Origin: a bacterium
GTDB taxonomy: Bacteria > CSSED10-310 > JAFGSJ01
NCBI GenBank assembly: GCA_016934675.1
Contig: JAFGSJ010000060.1
Span: 18,002 to 82,001 of the forward strand
Length of the DNA stretch: 64,000 nt
Direction of reading: 5' to 3'
A model generated the notes under the pieces. It saw nothing but the letters and a program-made list of their open reading frames with translations, made no database searches and was not told the DNA's origin. Within the stretch, counting starts at the first letter, position 1. Every line of letters starts with the position of its first letter. The position numbers and the translations under genes are program-made. Shown here piece by piece: positions 35,458 to 44,910 of this stretch.

Positions 35458-37380
35458 TTAGTTGTTGAGACCGACGATGTGGAGGAGTTTGAGTGCATTG
35501 GTCGTTTGAGCAAGGCCGTGATGGAGGCGATAGTCGAAAAGCAGGCGTGGCTCCTCTTTTTCGTCTACACTGAAATGCTCGGAAAAATGGACTGGCGAGC
35601 AGGTTGTCTCGAGGCCGGGAGCTTCGGCAAGGCTGAGATCGTGGGTGGCGATTGCGCCGATAGCACCTGACCTGATAAGATGAAGCAGGACCTGTTGCAC
35701 TGCAAGTTGTCGTTCAGCCACGTTCGTGCCGAGCAGTATTTCGTCGAGCAGAAAAAAGAAGGTTGCATCATTTTTATTGTAACAGGACCGGGCTCGTTCG
35801 ACGATATCCTTGATTTGCTTGAGTTCAGCCATGAAGTATGACACGCCATCCGAGAGTGAATCACGAATTCTGAAACTGGTCCCCAGGACCAAGGGTGGGA
35901 TGGACAGGGCCTGAGCACACACAGGGGCTCCCGCCTGGGCCAGGATGATGTTGACGCCGAGTGTTCGTAAGAGGGTGCTTTTACCAGACATATTAGAACC
36001 AGTAACGAGCAGAAACGAGCCGGGTGGACCGACCGTGACATTATTTCTGACACAAATCCGGGGAGGGAGAAGGGGATGCCCCAGATTTTCCGCGATGACA
36101 CAAGTACCATGGTCCTGTGTAACCTGGGGAAAAGACCAACTCGGGTTCTCGAATTTCAGTCGGGCCAGACAGGCCAGGCTTTCCAGTTCACCGAGGGCCA
36201 GCAACCATGAACGCAGGTAATGACCGGCGTCTTTCTGCCATTTTTCCAGGGCAAGAAGGACATGGAAATCCCAGAGGGTCAATGCCTGTATAGGTAAATA
36301 CAGCAACTCCGAATAACGCAAGTGCGAGAAGCTGACCAGCCGTGCTAATCGTCGCAGTTGCTTGTAAGCGGAAAGATTTCCGGCCGACATTCTCTTTTTC
36401 AGATCGAGCCAGCGTTCAGAGTGAAAAATAATCGGGTCCAGAAAAGCGAACATGCGGGCATAATGGTATAAAGAACGGTCACCAAGCTTGATTCGAGAAA
36501 ACAGTAAATGGACCTTGTGGGCACATATGCCGGTCAGGACCAGGTTAAGGGCAACGGGGAGCAACCACAATGGAGTAAGAACAATACCGATCACATTCAG
36601 CAGTAAAAGGACGAACAGGAGTATCACCAGGAGCCGGGTCAGCCAGACCAACCAATTTTTTTTGAGGAGCCAGGGGGAGGACTCGCACCAGCTCAGGAAT
36701 GGTCCGATATCAGCCGGGTCACGAGCTAATTGCCGGCCCTGAAATTCGAGTTCCTGGAGAAACTCGTACTCAGATGCTAATTCCTGCACGATGTGCTGGC
36801 GTGACTGAATCTCGGGAGGGCTGGCCGGCGTTTGGAGCCAATCAGCCAGGATGCTCCTGCCTGCCGGAGTATTCGCAGTACACAGCAGATGATAAAGAGA
36901 GGCCTTTCCTTTCAAATCGAGGTCTTCACTCAACGAATGCCTGTGATCAAAGCCCGGTTCATCCGGTCGAGGTAATGCATTCCAGTCCCTGATCAGCCGG
37001 GCTTGTGCTTCCCGATTGATCGCCTCCATCTCTCGGGCTCGCGTCAATGTGGTGAAAATCCGCTGATGGACAACAATGACAATGATAAAAGCGAAAAAAG
37101 CACCCAGGGCGATCATGCCCCAGATAAACTGAGCGGATTCAGAAAAGAATACATTTGCCAGGCAGAACAAGATCATGAGAAAGAGAACGAGACGGAGATG
37201 GACTATCCGGTTAAATAACCGTTCAAGATGGGTCCGCTTGTGGCTAAAAAAAACGATCCGGGAACTCACAATCTGAGCAACATCATCTTCGTGTGCTCCG
37301 CGGGAAGAAACCGTTCTCTTTTGTTCCTGGTCCATATCCTTACAGCCTTTATCCGGGAAAAGCCCGAAACTCTGTTCCAT
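35458..37380 (-). CDS. Membrane-associated MutS-like ATPase
   Basis: 640 residues. The C-terminal MutS ATPase domain has Walker A GSNMSGKST (about residue 465), the ABC-type signature region SLSDGVSYFMAELKQI, Walker B FFFLLDEILLGTN and ATHDLSLAE. Unlike mismatch-repair MutS, no mismatch-recognition domain is present. Two pairs of hydrophobic segments occur at about residues 65-105 (LRLVLFLMILFCLANVF and onward) and 245-295. This is the membrane-linked MutS-family type seen mostly in Bacteroidetes and uncultured phyla; role unknown. The first ATG (37380) has no SD, so a start further in, such as 37335, is possible. Divergent from the THUMP methyltransferase. Confidence 0.85.
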   Translation of the reverse strand: MEQSFGLFPDKGCKDMDQEQKRTVSSRGAHEDDVAQIVSSRIVFFSHKRTHLERLFNRIVHLRLVLFLMILFCLANVFFSESAQFIWGMIALGAFFAFIIVIVVHQRIFTTLTRAREMEAINREAQARLIRDWNALPRPDEPGFDHRHSLSEDLDLKGKASLYHLLCTANTPAGRSILADWLQTPASPPEIQSRQHIVQELASEYEFLQELEFQGRQLARDPADIGPFLSWCESSPWLLKKNWLVWLTRLLVILLFVLLLLNVIGIVLTPLWLLPVALNLVLTGICAHKVHLLFSRIKLGDRSLYHYARMFAFLDPIIFHSERWLDLKKRMSAGNLSAYKQLRRLARLVSFSHLRYSELLYLPIQALTLWDFHVLLALEKWQKDAGHYLRSWLLALGELESLACLARLKFENPSWSFPQVTQDHGTCVIAENLGHPLLPPRICVRNNVTVGPPGSFLLVTGSNMSGKSTLLRTLGVNIILAQAGAPVCAQALSIPPLVLGTSFRIRDSLSDGVSYFMAELKQIKDIVERARSCYNKNDATFFFLLDEILLGTNVAERQLAVQQVLLHLIRSGAIGAIATHDLSLAEAPGLETTCSPVHFSEHFSVDEKEEPRLLFDYRLHHGLAQTTNALKLLHIVGLNN

Positions 37381-37551
37381 GGTTGTGCAGCGATGTCTCG
37401 TGCTCGAAAATGGTCGTATTCATTCTCTTCATAGACTCATTTACATTCAGGATCAAGCTGATGCGTTGTTGCATTTCGCCCTAGCGCGTCGTATTGATAC
37501 AGCAGCACAGCACTGCATATGAATAAGTCTGTAATCAAAAGGAGCGGCTGG

Positions 37552-38739
37552 ATGTTCGATATTGTCGTCACGACTGCATTCGGTCTTGAGACGGTCGTTT
37601 CAAGAGAAATGAATGCTTTGGGTTTTGATACATACCGGGTTGAAAACGGGAAAATCACTATCCAGGCGGGATTTGAAGAGATCAGCCGCTTGAATGTGTG
37701 GTTACGGTCTGCCGATCGGGTTTTCATCAAGTTGGCCTCATTCCCGGCCCATGATTTTGGTGAATTATTCGATCAAGCCAGGGCAATCGATTGGTCCGAC
37801 TTTTTTCCAGCAGATGCCAGGATAGACGTTCGAGGGAAATCACATCAATCACAGCTTCACAGCGTCCCTGATTGTCAGGCAATTGTGAAAAAAGCCATAA
37901 TCGAGCAATTGAAGAGTGCTTATGGAACGACCTGGTTTCCCGAAACAGGGCCTGCTTTTCCGCTTGAAGTCGCTTTGCACAAGGATGAGGCCAATCTGCT
38001 GCTTGACACATCCGGGACCGGTTTACACAAACGTGGCTATCGGACTCTCGTGGGCAGCGCACCCCTGAAAGAGACCCTGGCGGCCGGTTTGGTTAAACTC
38101 AGTTTCTGGAATGCAGATCGCCCCCTGATCGACCCCTTCTGTGGTTCAGGCACCATTCCGATTGAAGCGGCCCTGATCGGCTTGAATAGGGCCCCGGGAC
38201 TTAACCGCTCCTTCGCGGCGGAGGCCTGGCCGTTCTTTCCCGGGCAAATCTGGTCTCAGAAACGGGAAGAAGCCCGTGATCTCGAGCAAAAAGATCGCCA
38301 ATTTCACATCATTGGTAACGACAGTGATCCGAAAGTCCTTGAGCTGGCCCGTTATCATGCCCGACAAGCCGGTGTTGATCACCTAATCCATTTTCAAGAG
38401 CAATCTGTCCGCCACCTTCAGACCAAAAAAAAATATGGCTGCCTGATCACTAATCCGCCTTATGGTGAACGTCTTGGTAACAAGAACGATCTGATAACAC
38501 TCTACCAGGAGATGGCCCTGGCTTTCTCTTCACTCGAGACATGGTCGATCTATATCCTGTCTGCTGATCCGGACTTTTCCACATATTTCACACGCAAGGC
38601 CGATAAGCGTCGCAAACTCTATAATGGTAAAATCGCATGTACCTATTTCGAGTTTTTTGGGCCAGCGCCCCCCCGTCGCTCATCTGGCAAGCCCGGTCCG
38701 AATCCCCCGGTCTCCACATCACCCTCTGTCGCTACCTGA
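37552..38739 (+). CDS. THUMP-domain 23S rRNA methyltransferase (RlmL/YpsC type)
   Basis: 395 residues. A THUMP-type RNA-binding N-terminus (about 1-160; MFDIVVTTAFGLETVVSREM) is followed by a Rossmann methyltransferase domain with PFCGSGTIPIEAALIG (SAM site) and the N-methyltransferase motif LITNPPYGERLG. This architecture is that of RlmL/YpsC-type enzymes making m2G in 23S rRNA; the exact base here is inferred. ATG 37552 follows AAGGAG (37538-37543) at 8 nt, better than ATG 37519. It lacks the second methyltransferase (RlmK) half of E. coli RlmL. Confidence 0.9.
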   Translation: MFDIVVTTAFGLETVVSREMNALGFDTYRVENGKITIQAGFEEISRLNVWLRSADRVFIKLASFPAHDFGELFDQARAIDWSDFFPADARIDVRGKSHQSQLHSVPDCQAIVKKAIIEQLKSAYGTTWFPETGPAFPLEVALHKDEANLLLDTSGTGLHKRGYRTLVGSAPLKETLAAGLVKLSFWNADRPLIDPFCGSGTIPIEAALIGLNRAPGLNRSFAAEAWPFFPGQIWSQKREEARDLEQKDRQFHIIGNDSDPKVLELARYHARQAGVDHLIHFQEQSVRHLQTKKKYGCLITNPPYGERLGNKNDLITLYQEMALAFSSLETWSIYILSADPDFSTYFTRKADKRRKLYNGKIACTYFEFFGPAPPRRSSGKPGPNPPVSTSPSVAT

Positions 38740-38884
38740 CTTTTCGTTTCCAATCGTATCACTGTACCTGGTCGTTTCCTTAGAACTGATCGAGCTCCAG
38801 ATATCCATTTGCACTCTTCACAAATGTACCATAAAGCATAGTGTGAGCAATTATTGTAGTGGAAGCAACTTGATAAAGGAGAAC

Positions 38885-40642
38885 ATGGCAATGATGTGTA
38901 GAACGGACTGTGCCGGAAAAGCACCAGGAACGTTAAGGTCGATCATGAGAACACATGTGCTGACGGGAGTACTACTCCTGCTGTTGATGAATGGGTTGAG
39001 CTGCACAACTGAAGAACAAGGTCGAGAGGCTGGTCCGAAAAAATCCCTTGAATCAAAGACCACTTTACCGAAAAGACCGGCCCAGACCTTGGTGAGAGAG
39101 TTATCGTCTGATCCCCAAAATCTCAATCCAGTTCTTTCGACGGATTCGCATTCATCAAATGTTCAGGAGCTGATATTCGAGTCTCTCTTTACGGTTGATT
39201 CATCACCGGATTTTAACTATGTGGGCCGATTGGCGGAATCCTGGGAAATTTCCGAGGACAAATTGACCCTGTTTTTTACTGTGCGTAAGGGTATTACCTG
39301 GCATGACGGTCAGCCCTTTACGGCTGAAGATGTCAAGTTCACGTTCGACATGGCCATGCGCTCGGATATTCCAGCACTCAGCATGAAATCGATCGTGGAG
39401 CCACTTCTCGCCGTGGTCGTTGAAGACCCCTATAAGGTCAAGTTCCAGTTCAAATATGCGTTTTCACCTGCCCTTTTATACATTGGCGCGACCTCGATCA
39501 TACCCAAGCACAGATTCAGCAAGGAGGGATTGGCGGAAGAGGCCAAACGGCGTGGACTCGAAACACCGCCAACATTTGTCACCTCGGATTTCAGTCGCAA
39601 TCCGATTGGGACCGGTCCGTATATTTTCAAGGAATGGAAGACGAATCAGCACCTGAAGTTCAGCCGGAATGACAATTACTGGGACAAGGCCAATAGTCCC
39701 AAGATTAAAGAGGTCATCTTCAAAATCCTCCATAATCGTTCTGTGGCCTTTAATGTAATGATGGCGGGCGAATTGGATGTTTTACGGGGACGCCCGATCC
39801 AGTTCGTGAATTTCAATCGTCAACCGAGTTTGCAACGGGAAATGGTGTCCGAATCCTTTTTTTATCCCGTCTATTATTATCTGGGTTGGAACAGCCGGCC
39901 CGAGCGTAAAGTATTTACGGACAAGAGGGTCCGTCAGGCCATGACCCATGCTCTTGATCGTGAAGCCTTCATCGAGAAAATACTCTTCGGACAGGCCCAG
40001 GTGATTACCGGCCCTTTTTATTTTCAATCATGGGCCTACAATCATGCTGTTAAACCCTTGGAATTCAATCTGGACAAAGCAGCCCAATTGCTTCGGGAAG
40101 CAGGTTGGCAAGACTTGAATCGGGACGGTATCCTCGAAAAGGACGGCGTCAATTTCGAATTCGATATTCTGCTTTCATCGGGAAGTGCCATTGGCCCCCA
40201 ATTATGTTCGATCATGCAGGCCAATCTCAAGAAACTGTATATTAACGCAAATATTGTTGTCACGGAATGGAGTGTTCTCCTGGAAAAAATCGAGAGCGGT
40301 AATTTTGATGCTGTCTTCAACGGTTGGACCATGGGGATTGAACCGGATGCTTATGGAATATGGCACTCATCCCAGATCGCCCAGGGGAATAACTATGTGG
40401 CCTACAGGAATGATGAAGTCGATCGTTTACTGGTAAAAAACCGTAAGGAATTCGACCGGACCGAACGTGAGAAAATATGCCAACGGATTCATGAGTTGAT
40501 ACACGATGACCAACCCTATACCTTTATCTGCTCGCCCAAAGAGATCTATTTCCTGTCGCAAAGGGTCAAAAAATACCAGATTTCGCCTCTGGGATTGTTC
40601 GGCTTTTTTCCGAGCCAGTTGAGCTGGGAGCTGGTCGAATAG
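38885..40642 (+). CDS. Peptide/oligosaccharide ABC transporter substrate-binding lipoprotein (family 5)
   Basis: 585 residues, SBP_bac_5 family. A hydrophobic segment ending LMNGLSC places a lipobox Cys at residue 40, or at 20 if the start is ATG 38945, which would give a textbook signal peptide with AAGGT upstream. ATG 38885 has the stronger SD AAAGGAG. Family landmarks are RELSSDPQNLNPV, YVGRLAESWEISED, FTVRKGITWHDGQPFTAEDV and RNPIGTGPYIFKEW. It binds a peptide or similar ligand at the outer face for an ABC permease, but no permease or ATPase gene is adjacent. An open frame upstream to 38624 is inside the preceding gene and is not used. Confidence 0.9.
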   Translation: MAMMCRTDCAGKAPGTLRSIMRTHVLTGVLLLLLMNGLSCTTEEQGREAGPKKSLESKTTLPKRPAQTLVRELSSDPQNLNPVLSTDSHSSNVQELIFESLFTVDSSPDFNYVGRLAESWEISEDKLTLFFTVRKGITWHDGQPFTAEDVKFTFDMAMRSDIPALSMKSIVEPLLAVVVEDPYKVKFQFKYAFSPALLYIGATSIIPKHRFSKEGLAEEAKRRGLETPPTFVTSDFSRNPIGTGPYIFKEWKTNQHLKFSRNDNYWDKANSPKIKEVIFKILHNRSVAFNVMMAGELDVLRGRPIQFVNFNRQPSLQREMVSESFFYPVYYYLGWNSRPERKVFTDKRVRQAMTHALDREAFIEKILFGQAQVITGPFYFQSWAYNHAVKPLEFNLDKAAQLLREAGWQDLNRDGILEKDGVNFEFDILLSSGSAIGPQLCSIMQANLKKLYINANIVVTEWSVLLEKIESGNFDAVFNGWTMGIEPDAYGIWHSSQIAQGNNYVAYRNDEVDRLLVKNRKEFDRTEREKICQRIHELIHDDQPYTFICSPKEIYFLSQRVKKYQISPLGLFGFFPSQLSWELVE

Positions 40643-40649
40643 GCAAAAC

Positions 40650-40677
40650 GGGTCCTTCCAGTAACAAGAAAGGACCC
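40650..40677. terminator. Bidirectional hairpin between convergent genes
   Basis: GGGTCCTT (40650-40657) pairs with AAGGACCC (40670-40677), 8 bp with a 12-nt loop, between the stops of the substrate-binding protein and crotonase genes. The T-tract is poor. Confidence 0.5.
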
Positions 40678-40696
40678 TGTGTTACATGAGAGGCAC

Positions 40697-41476
40697 TTAT
40701 TTGCCTTGAAATCGGGCCGGTCGCTTTTCGAGGAAGGCTGTCATGCCTTCACGAGCATCTTCGGTAAAAAAGCAATACCCAAATATGGTGGCCTCCAATT
40801 TCAAGCCTTCGTTCTGAGTCATTTCCAAGCCGCTATTGACAGCTTTCAGGACGTAATTGACAGCTTTGGGAGCCATGGTCACTATTTTGGCCAGGATCGT
40901 TTCGGCCGTGGTCAACAATTCTTCAGGAGGGACAACGTGGTTGACCAGGCCGATTCGTAAGGCTTCAGCCGCATTGATCATGTCACCGGTCAAGAGTAGC
41001 TCGAGGGCCATTCCTTTACCAACGAGTCGTGACAGACGCTGGGTCCCGCCATAACCCGGAATGAGTCCGAGTTTGACCTCGGGTTGACCAAATTTCGCCT
41101 TTTCCGAAGCGATTCGGAATGTGCAGGCCATGGCTAATTCGCACCCACCTCCCAAAGCGAATCCGTTGATTGCAGCAATGACGGGTTTGCCGAGATGCTC
41201 GATTTTATTGAGCAGGGCCTGCCCCTTAAGACCGGCCTGACACGCTTCGAAGCCGTCGAGTTTGGCCAATTCGGCGATATCGGCCCCGGCTACAAAACTC
41301 TTACCTTCACCGGTCAGAATGATACCCAGGACCGAATCATCCTGTCCCAGATCGTTGAAGGCAGCGTCGAGTTCATCAAGCACTGTATCATTCAGGGCAT
41401 TCAATACTTCGGGACGATTAATGGTGATGAGCGCGATTGTTTCCTTTTTGACTACTTTCAATGTTTCATATGACAT
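40697..41476 (-). CDS. Enoyl-CoA hydratase / crotonase family protein
   Basis: 259 residues, a normal crotonase. The oxyanion-hole segment SFVAGADIAELA and GFALGGGCELAMAC hold the first catalytic Glu; FGQPEVKLGLIPGYGGTQRL holds the second Glu. Both catalytic acids present indicates true hydratase (3-hydroxyacyl-CoA formation) in fatty acid or butyrate-type metabolism. A near-perfect SD AAGGAGGT lies 7 nt before the ATG. Stands alone with no other acyl-CoA gene nearby. Confidence 0.93.
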   Translation of the reverse strand: MSYETLKVVKKETIALITINRPEVLNALNDTVLDELDAAFNDLGQDDSVLGIILTGEGKSFVAGADIAELAKLDGFEACQAGLKGQALLNKIEHLGKPVIAAINGFALGGGCELAMACTFRIASEKAKFGQPEVKLGLIPGYGGTQRLSRLVGKGMALELLLTGDMINAAEALRIGLVNHVVPPEELLTTAETILAKIVTMAPKAVNYVLKAVNSGLEMTQNEGLKLEATIFGYCFFTEDAREGMTAFLEKRPARFQGK

Positions 41477-41633
41477 AAAACGACCTCCTTAAGCAATGTA
41501 ATCCGCATCGGACCTGATCATACATCAGAACCACTCATGAAGCAATGTTTTTTTCAACTGGACTATGGAATGGTTTATTGCACTGTGGGGAAGACCGCTG
41601 CTATCAAACTGATAACGCGATCAATGGAGCAAC

Positions 41634-41662
41634 TGTGATTCCCATTGTCTTTAGTGTATAAT
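41634..41662 (+). promoter_or_regulatory. Predicted promoter for recO
   Basis: Perfect -10 TATAAT (41657-41662), 33 bp before the recO ATG; the -35 (TGTGAT at 41634-41639, 17-bp spacer) is weak. Confidence 0.5.
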
Positions 41663-41694
41663 AGTCTGAGTGCATTTTTCAGAGAGGAATAGCG

Positions 41695-42456
41695 ATGGCT
41701 CTGGAACAAACAGAGGCGATTGTCCTGAAAATCTTTGATTATGGAGAAGCAGACCGGATTGTCCACTTTCTGACTGAGAATCATGGATTGGTACATGGTT
41801 TTACTCGGGGTGCCCGGAAGCATAAAAGTCGATTCGCAGGCAGGATCGACCTGTTGAATCACGGCCATTTGCGATTCTTCGAAAAGCAACATGACAAGCT
41901 GGCAGCAATCAATGAATTCGAAATTCTGAATAGCTTTCCCATGCTCAAACAGGACCTTGATCGCTTCTATCGGGCCTCGATAATGGCCGAACTGGCCCAT
42001 ATTGTCACTCTTTCTGGGAGCCCTGATCGACAACTCTTTAAAATTATGCTGGCTTTTCTGAAAGTACTCGATCATCCTTCCAGTCATAGCAGGACACTAT
42101 TGGTCCTTTTCGAGATATTTCTTATTCATCATGAAGGTTATGCGCCACCTCTTGACCGCTGCCCACACTGTCAGGGCAAACCAAATTTCCCCCTGTTCTG
42201 GCTGGCGACCCCAAATCGGTTCGTCTGTTCTGCCTGCCGCACAGACAGCTCTCTACCGGGACTGCCCCTGCCCCAGGACCTGGTCGATACCTTCAAGATG
42301 ATGAGAAACCCTAATATCAACGCTTTAGTAGGTACGCACCTGGACGATCCGATACTCGAAGCAGCTGAACGCTTCTGTTTTGAGTATCTGCGTTTTCATT
42401 TCGATTTTCAAGCCCGGACCGAAAAAATGTACCAGATGCTGAACGACCTGTCTTGA
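41695..42456 (+). CDS. recO: DNA repair protein RecO
   Basis: Recombination mediator that helps load RecA on SSB-coated gaps with RecR. 253 residues. The N-terminal OB fold starts EAIVLKIFDYGEADRIVHFLTE with GLVHGFTRGARK. The helical C-terminal part has a zinc motif CPHCQG ... CSAC near residues 155-180, a feature of one RecO subgroup. GAGAGGA precedes the ATG. Monocistronic by position; the next gene is convergent. Confidence 0.92.
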   Translation: MALEQTEAIVLKIFDYGEADRIVHFLTENHGLVHGFTRGARKHKSRFAGRIDLLNHGHLRFFEKQHDKLAAINEFEILNSFPMLKQDLDRFYRASIMAELAHIVTLSGSPDRQLFKIMLAFLKVLDHPSSHSRTLLVLFEIFLIHHEGYAPPLDRCPHCQGKPNFPLFWLATPNRFVCSACRTDSSLPGLPLPQDLVDTFKMMRNPNINALVGTHLDDPILEAAERFCFEYLRFHFDFQARTEKMYQMLNDLS

Positions 42457-42483
42457 CCATCTCGTTTCACTATTGCCTAGTAT

Positions 42484-43383
42484 TCAACGGGATTTGTTCG
42501 AGTGGCGCCGAAGCAGATGCTGGTAATCACCTTCGCACGAATCCAGGATTTCTTTGAGGTAGGTAATGTTTTTGTTGATATAGTCCTGATACAGATCGCG
42601 CTTGATGCCCCAACGGTTGGAGAAGTGGAGCTTCATCAGGGGGGCAATGCCGCCCAGCGTTCCCTCGATTCTCTTTTTTGACTGATTCTCATAAAAACTC
42701 TCCGTTTTCTTCAGCAATTCGAGTTCAGAATCGAAGCCCGGAATATGGGCTTCTTCGAATTCACTATACAAATACAGGAGTTTTTCCAGATAGTCTCGAT
42801 CAGCCATCTGGGCCAGCAAATCGGCACTGCCTACGACCTGGCCCATATTTTTTATTTCAGGGGAGCGAAACGGGATAGTATCGAGCGAGTTATTCAGGAT
42901 GGTGCAGGCAATGATATGAGTACAATCCTCGATTTGTTGGTTGTTGAAACCTTTTGAGGGCAGATACGATCTGATGAATTGAATACTGCGCTGCTCGTGT
43001 CCGATCGTATATTTTGCGCCCGTTCCCTGGGTATCGTCCTCAGTCTGGATAAAACCGGCATCATGAAAAAGGGCACCGATCAGTCCCAGGACCACGCTGT
43101 CTGTGGTGTATTCTTTACCGCTGAGAAAGACGCCATGGGCCAGCCGGGCCGTCGCTAAAAAGACCGCCAGAGTATGATCGAGATCATGATAGCGGGTATT
43201 ACAGGCTTGGAATCCTTCGTGCTCCCCCTGAAACAATCTGAGATTGTCATGATAGATGGCTACCATTACACTCAAATCCAGATCAGGTTTCATCAAGGAA
43301 CAGATGTATTGTACCTCGGCCAGGATGTCATCGGCATCCTGGAGAAAAAACCGATTATACGGCAATGTCCGCTTTGATGGCAT
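42484..43383 (-). CDS. HD-domain metal-dependent phosphohydrolase
   Basis: 299 residues. HD-type metal motif: His66 and His70 in RYHDLDHTLAV, His107-Asp108 in GALFHDAGF and a later His in IGHEQRSIQF. The first motif recalls cyclic-nucleotide phosphodiesterases, and the rest has no known partner domain. Substrate unknown (cyclic nucleotide or nucleotide triphosphate possible). No membrane segment. Expressed from the minus-strand promoter at 43428-43457. Confidence 0.8.
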   Translation of the reverse strand: MPSKRTLPYNRFFLQDADDILAEVQYICSLMKPDLDLSVMVAIYHDNLRLFQGEHEGFQACNTRYHDLDHTLAVFLATARLAHGVFLSGKEYTTDSVVLGLIGALFHDAGFIQTEDDTQGTGAKYTIGHEQRSIQFIRSYLPSKGFNNQQIEDCTHIIACTILNNSLDTIPFRSPEIKNMGQVVGSADLLAQMADRDYLEKLLYLYSEFEEAHIPGFDSELELLKKTESFYENQSKKRIEGTLGGIAPLMKLHFSNRWGIKRDLYQDYINKNITYLKEILDSCEGDYQHLLRRHSNKSR

Positions 43384-43427
43384 AGCTTCTGTTTTCGTTC
43401 GTCATCAACCTGTGGCTATTCAAGAAT

Positions 43428-43457
43428 ATTATAAGGTATAATACTCATTGAAGGCAA
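43428..43457 (-). promoter_or_regulatory. Predicted promoter for the HD hydrolase gene
   Basis: On the minus strand, -35 TTGCCT (43457-43452), 18-bp spacer, -10 TATAAT (43433-43428), about 45 bp before the ATG at 43383. Confidence 0.5.
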
Positions 43458-43571
43458 GTATAATCTGTCGGTGCTCAGGTCCTCGTTTTTTTCTGGCCTG
43501 GTCAATCGAACAAAAAAGGTCTATATTGAAAGCATGAGGTCCAATATAACCCCTAGCAGGAAGGGATAATC

Positions 43572-43838
43572 ATGGATGAACTGAAAGTCGAAGTCGTCGA
43601 GGTCAAAAAATGTGGGGCTCGTCATCGAGTCGGCGATACATTTTACGTCCGGGGCGAAGGTATTCTTGAGTTCCCCGAGGGGAAACGATTCTGCATGTAT
43701 GCCCTGAACAGTCTCATCCCCTTTTTGTCGTCCAAACAGCGTGAGAGGCAGCTTTCAGCGGATGACTGGGTAACAAGTTATGAGGAGCTGTGCTGTCCCG
43801 ATCCGAATGGTATTGTTTTTCGCATAACCCGCTGTTGA
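43572..43838 (+). CDS. TIGR04076 family protein
   Basis: 88-residue protein with the pattern of TIGR04076 (function unknown): VEVVEVKKCGARHRVGDTF, then FCMYALNSLIPFLS and a C-terminal CPDPNGIVFRI. Cys14, a central Cys and the C-terminal Cys pair are conserved in such proteins and may bind metal (inference). GGAAGGGA lies before the ATG. It is 33 bp upstream of the DUF362 gene, probably co-transcribed. Confidence 0.8.
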   Translation: MDELKVEVVEVKKCGARHRVGDTFYVRGEGILEFPEGKRFCMYALNSLIPFLSSKQRERQLSADDWVTSYEELCCPDPNGIVFRITRC

Positions 43839-43871
43839 AACTCGAATTGAAGAGACTGCAAAGGAAAAATT

Positions 43872-44801
43872 ATGGATAATGATATCAGTCGGCGCCGGTT
43901 TATCCGTGAAGTATCGGTCTGTTCATCCGGGCTCATCATTTCTCAATGGTTGCCCGTTACAAGCTTGGTCTCAGCATCTGAAAAGATACCATCCTCAGCG
44001 GAGAAAATGGTTATCGCCCATGGTCCGTCCCCGGATAAGATTGTCACTGCGGCCGTCGAAGCCATGGGGGGCATGACCCGCTTTGTCAGCAAAGGTGATA
44101 TTGTGGCTCTCAAACCGAATATTGGCTGGGACCGGACTCCGGAGCAGGGTGCAACGACGCATCCCGACGTGGTCAGTGCTTTGGTCAGATTATGTCTGAA
44201 TGCGGGTGCCAAAGAAGTCAGGGTGCTTGATAACACCTGTAATGAAGCCAAACGCTGTTATAAGCGCAGTGGTATCGAAGCCTCAGCTCGGGCCGCCGGA
44301 GCCAAGGTCCTCTACTATGATGAACGTAAGGACAAAATGATGAAAATCGGTGGTCAGAAAGTGGTCGAGTGGCCGGTCAACCTCGATCTCTACGAAGTTG
44401 ACTGCCTGATCAACGTGCCTGTGGCCAAACACCACGGCATGTCTCGCCTGACCATGGGTATGAAAAACTGGTTTGGTGCCGTGGGCGGTCGTCGGAATAA
44501 ACTGCACCAAGACATCGATCAGACTATTGTCGACCTGTCTCTTTTTTTCAAACCGAAACTAGTCGTTCTCGATGCCTTCCGGATTCTGACTCGGAATGGT
44601 CCGCAGGGTGGTAATACCAGCGATGTTAAATACCCCCGGATCGTGGCGATCAGTACGGACCAGGTCGCGATCGATGCTTTTGGTGGCACTCTGTTCGACC
44701 TGAAATTCGATGAGTTGGAATATGTCCGGGTAGCCGAACAGAAAGGACTCGGGGTCATGGATTATTCCAGCCTGACTCCGCGTGAACTGAAAATTTCATG
44801 A
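43872..44801 (+). CDS. Tat-exported DUF362 protein
   Basis: 309 residues. The N-terminal twin-arginine motif SRRRFIREVS and a hydrophobic stretch (SSGLIISQWLPVTSLVSA) predict Tat export, usual for cofactor-bearing proteins. The body matches DUF362 (DIVALKPNIGWDRTPEQGATTHPDVV, VKDVRVLDNTC-like VRVLDNTCNEAKRCYKRSG, and LINVPVAKHHGMSRLTMGMKNWFG in outline). Unlike many DUF362 proteins no ferredoxin Cys cluster is visible at the C-terminus. Function unknown; redox association is family-level speculation. Confidence 0.85.
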   Translation: MDNDISRRRFIREVSVCSSGLIISQWLPVTSLVSASEKIPSSAEKMVIAHGPSPDKIVTAAVEAMGGMTRFVSKGDIVALKPNIGWDRTPEQGATTHPDVVSALVRLCLNAGAKEVRVLDNTCNEAKRCYKRSGIEASARAAGAKVLYYDERKDKMMKIGGQKVVEWPVNLDLYEVDCLINVPVAKHHGMSRLTMGMKNWFGAVGGRRNKLHQDIDQTIVDLSLFFKPKLVVLDAFRILTRNGPQGGNTSDVKYPRIVAISTDQVAIDAFGGTLFDLKFDELEYVRVAEQKGLGVMDYSSLTPRELKIS

Positions 44802-44834
44802 TTCATCTCCAGTTCGGAATTGAATAATCCGAAA

Positions 44835-44892
44835 AGCAAAAACAGTGGTGCTCTGTCCCTCAGTTTTGCTGTGGGCTTGCCGATCTTTCGGC
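44835..44892. terminator. Hairpins between convergent DUF362 and DNA methyltransferase genes
   Basis: AGCAAAA (44835-44841) pairs with TTTTGCT (44864-44870), and GCCGA-TCTT-TCGGC (44879-44892) forms a second strong hairpin. No long T-run; probable transcription-end region for both genes. Confidence 0.4.
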
Positions 44893-44910
44893 CTGCCTTA
44901 AAGTTGTGAA

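Noticed and set aside
38624..38884. Longer start for the peptide-binding lipoprotein
   Set aside because: The extension lies within the methyltransferase gene and would bury the lipoprotein signal peptide; ATG 38885 has AAAGGAG.
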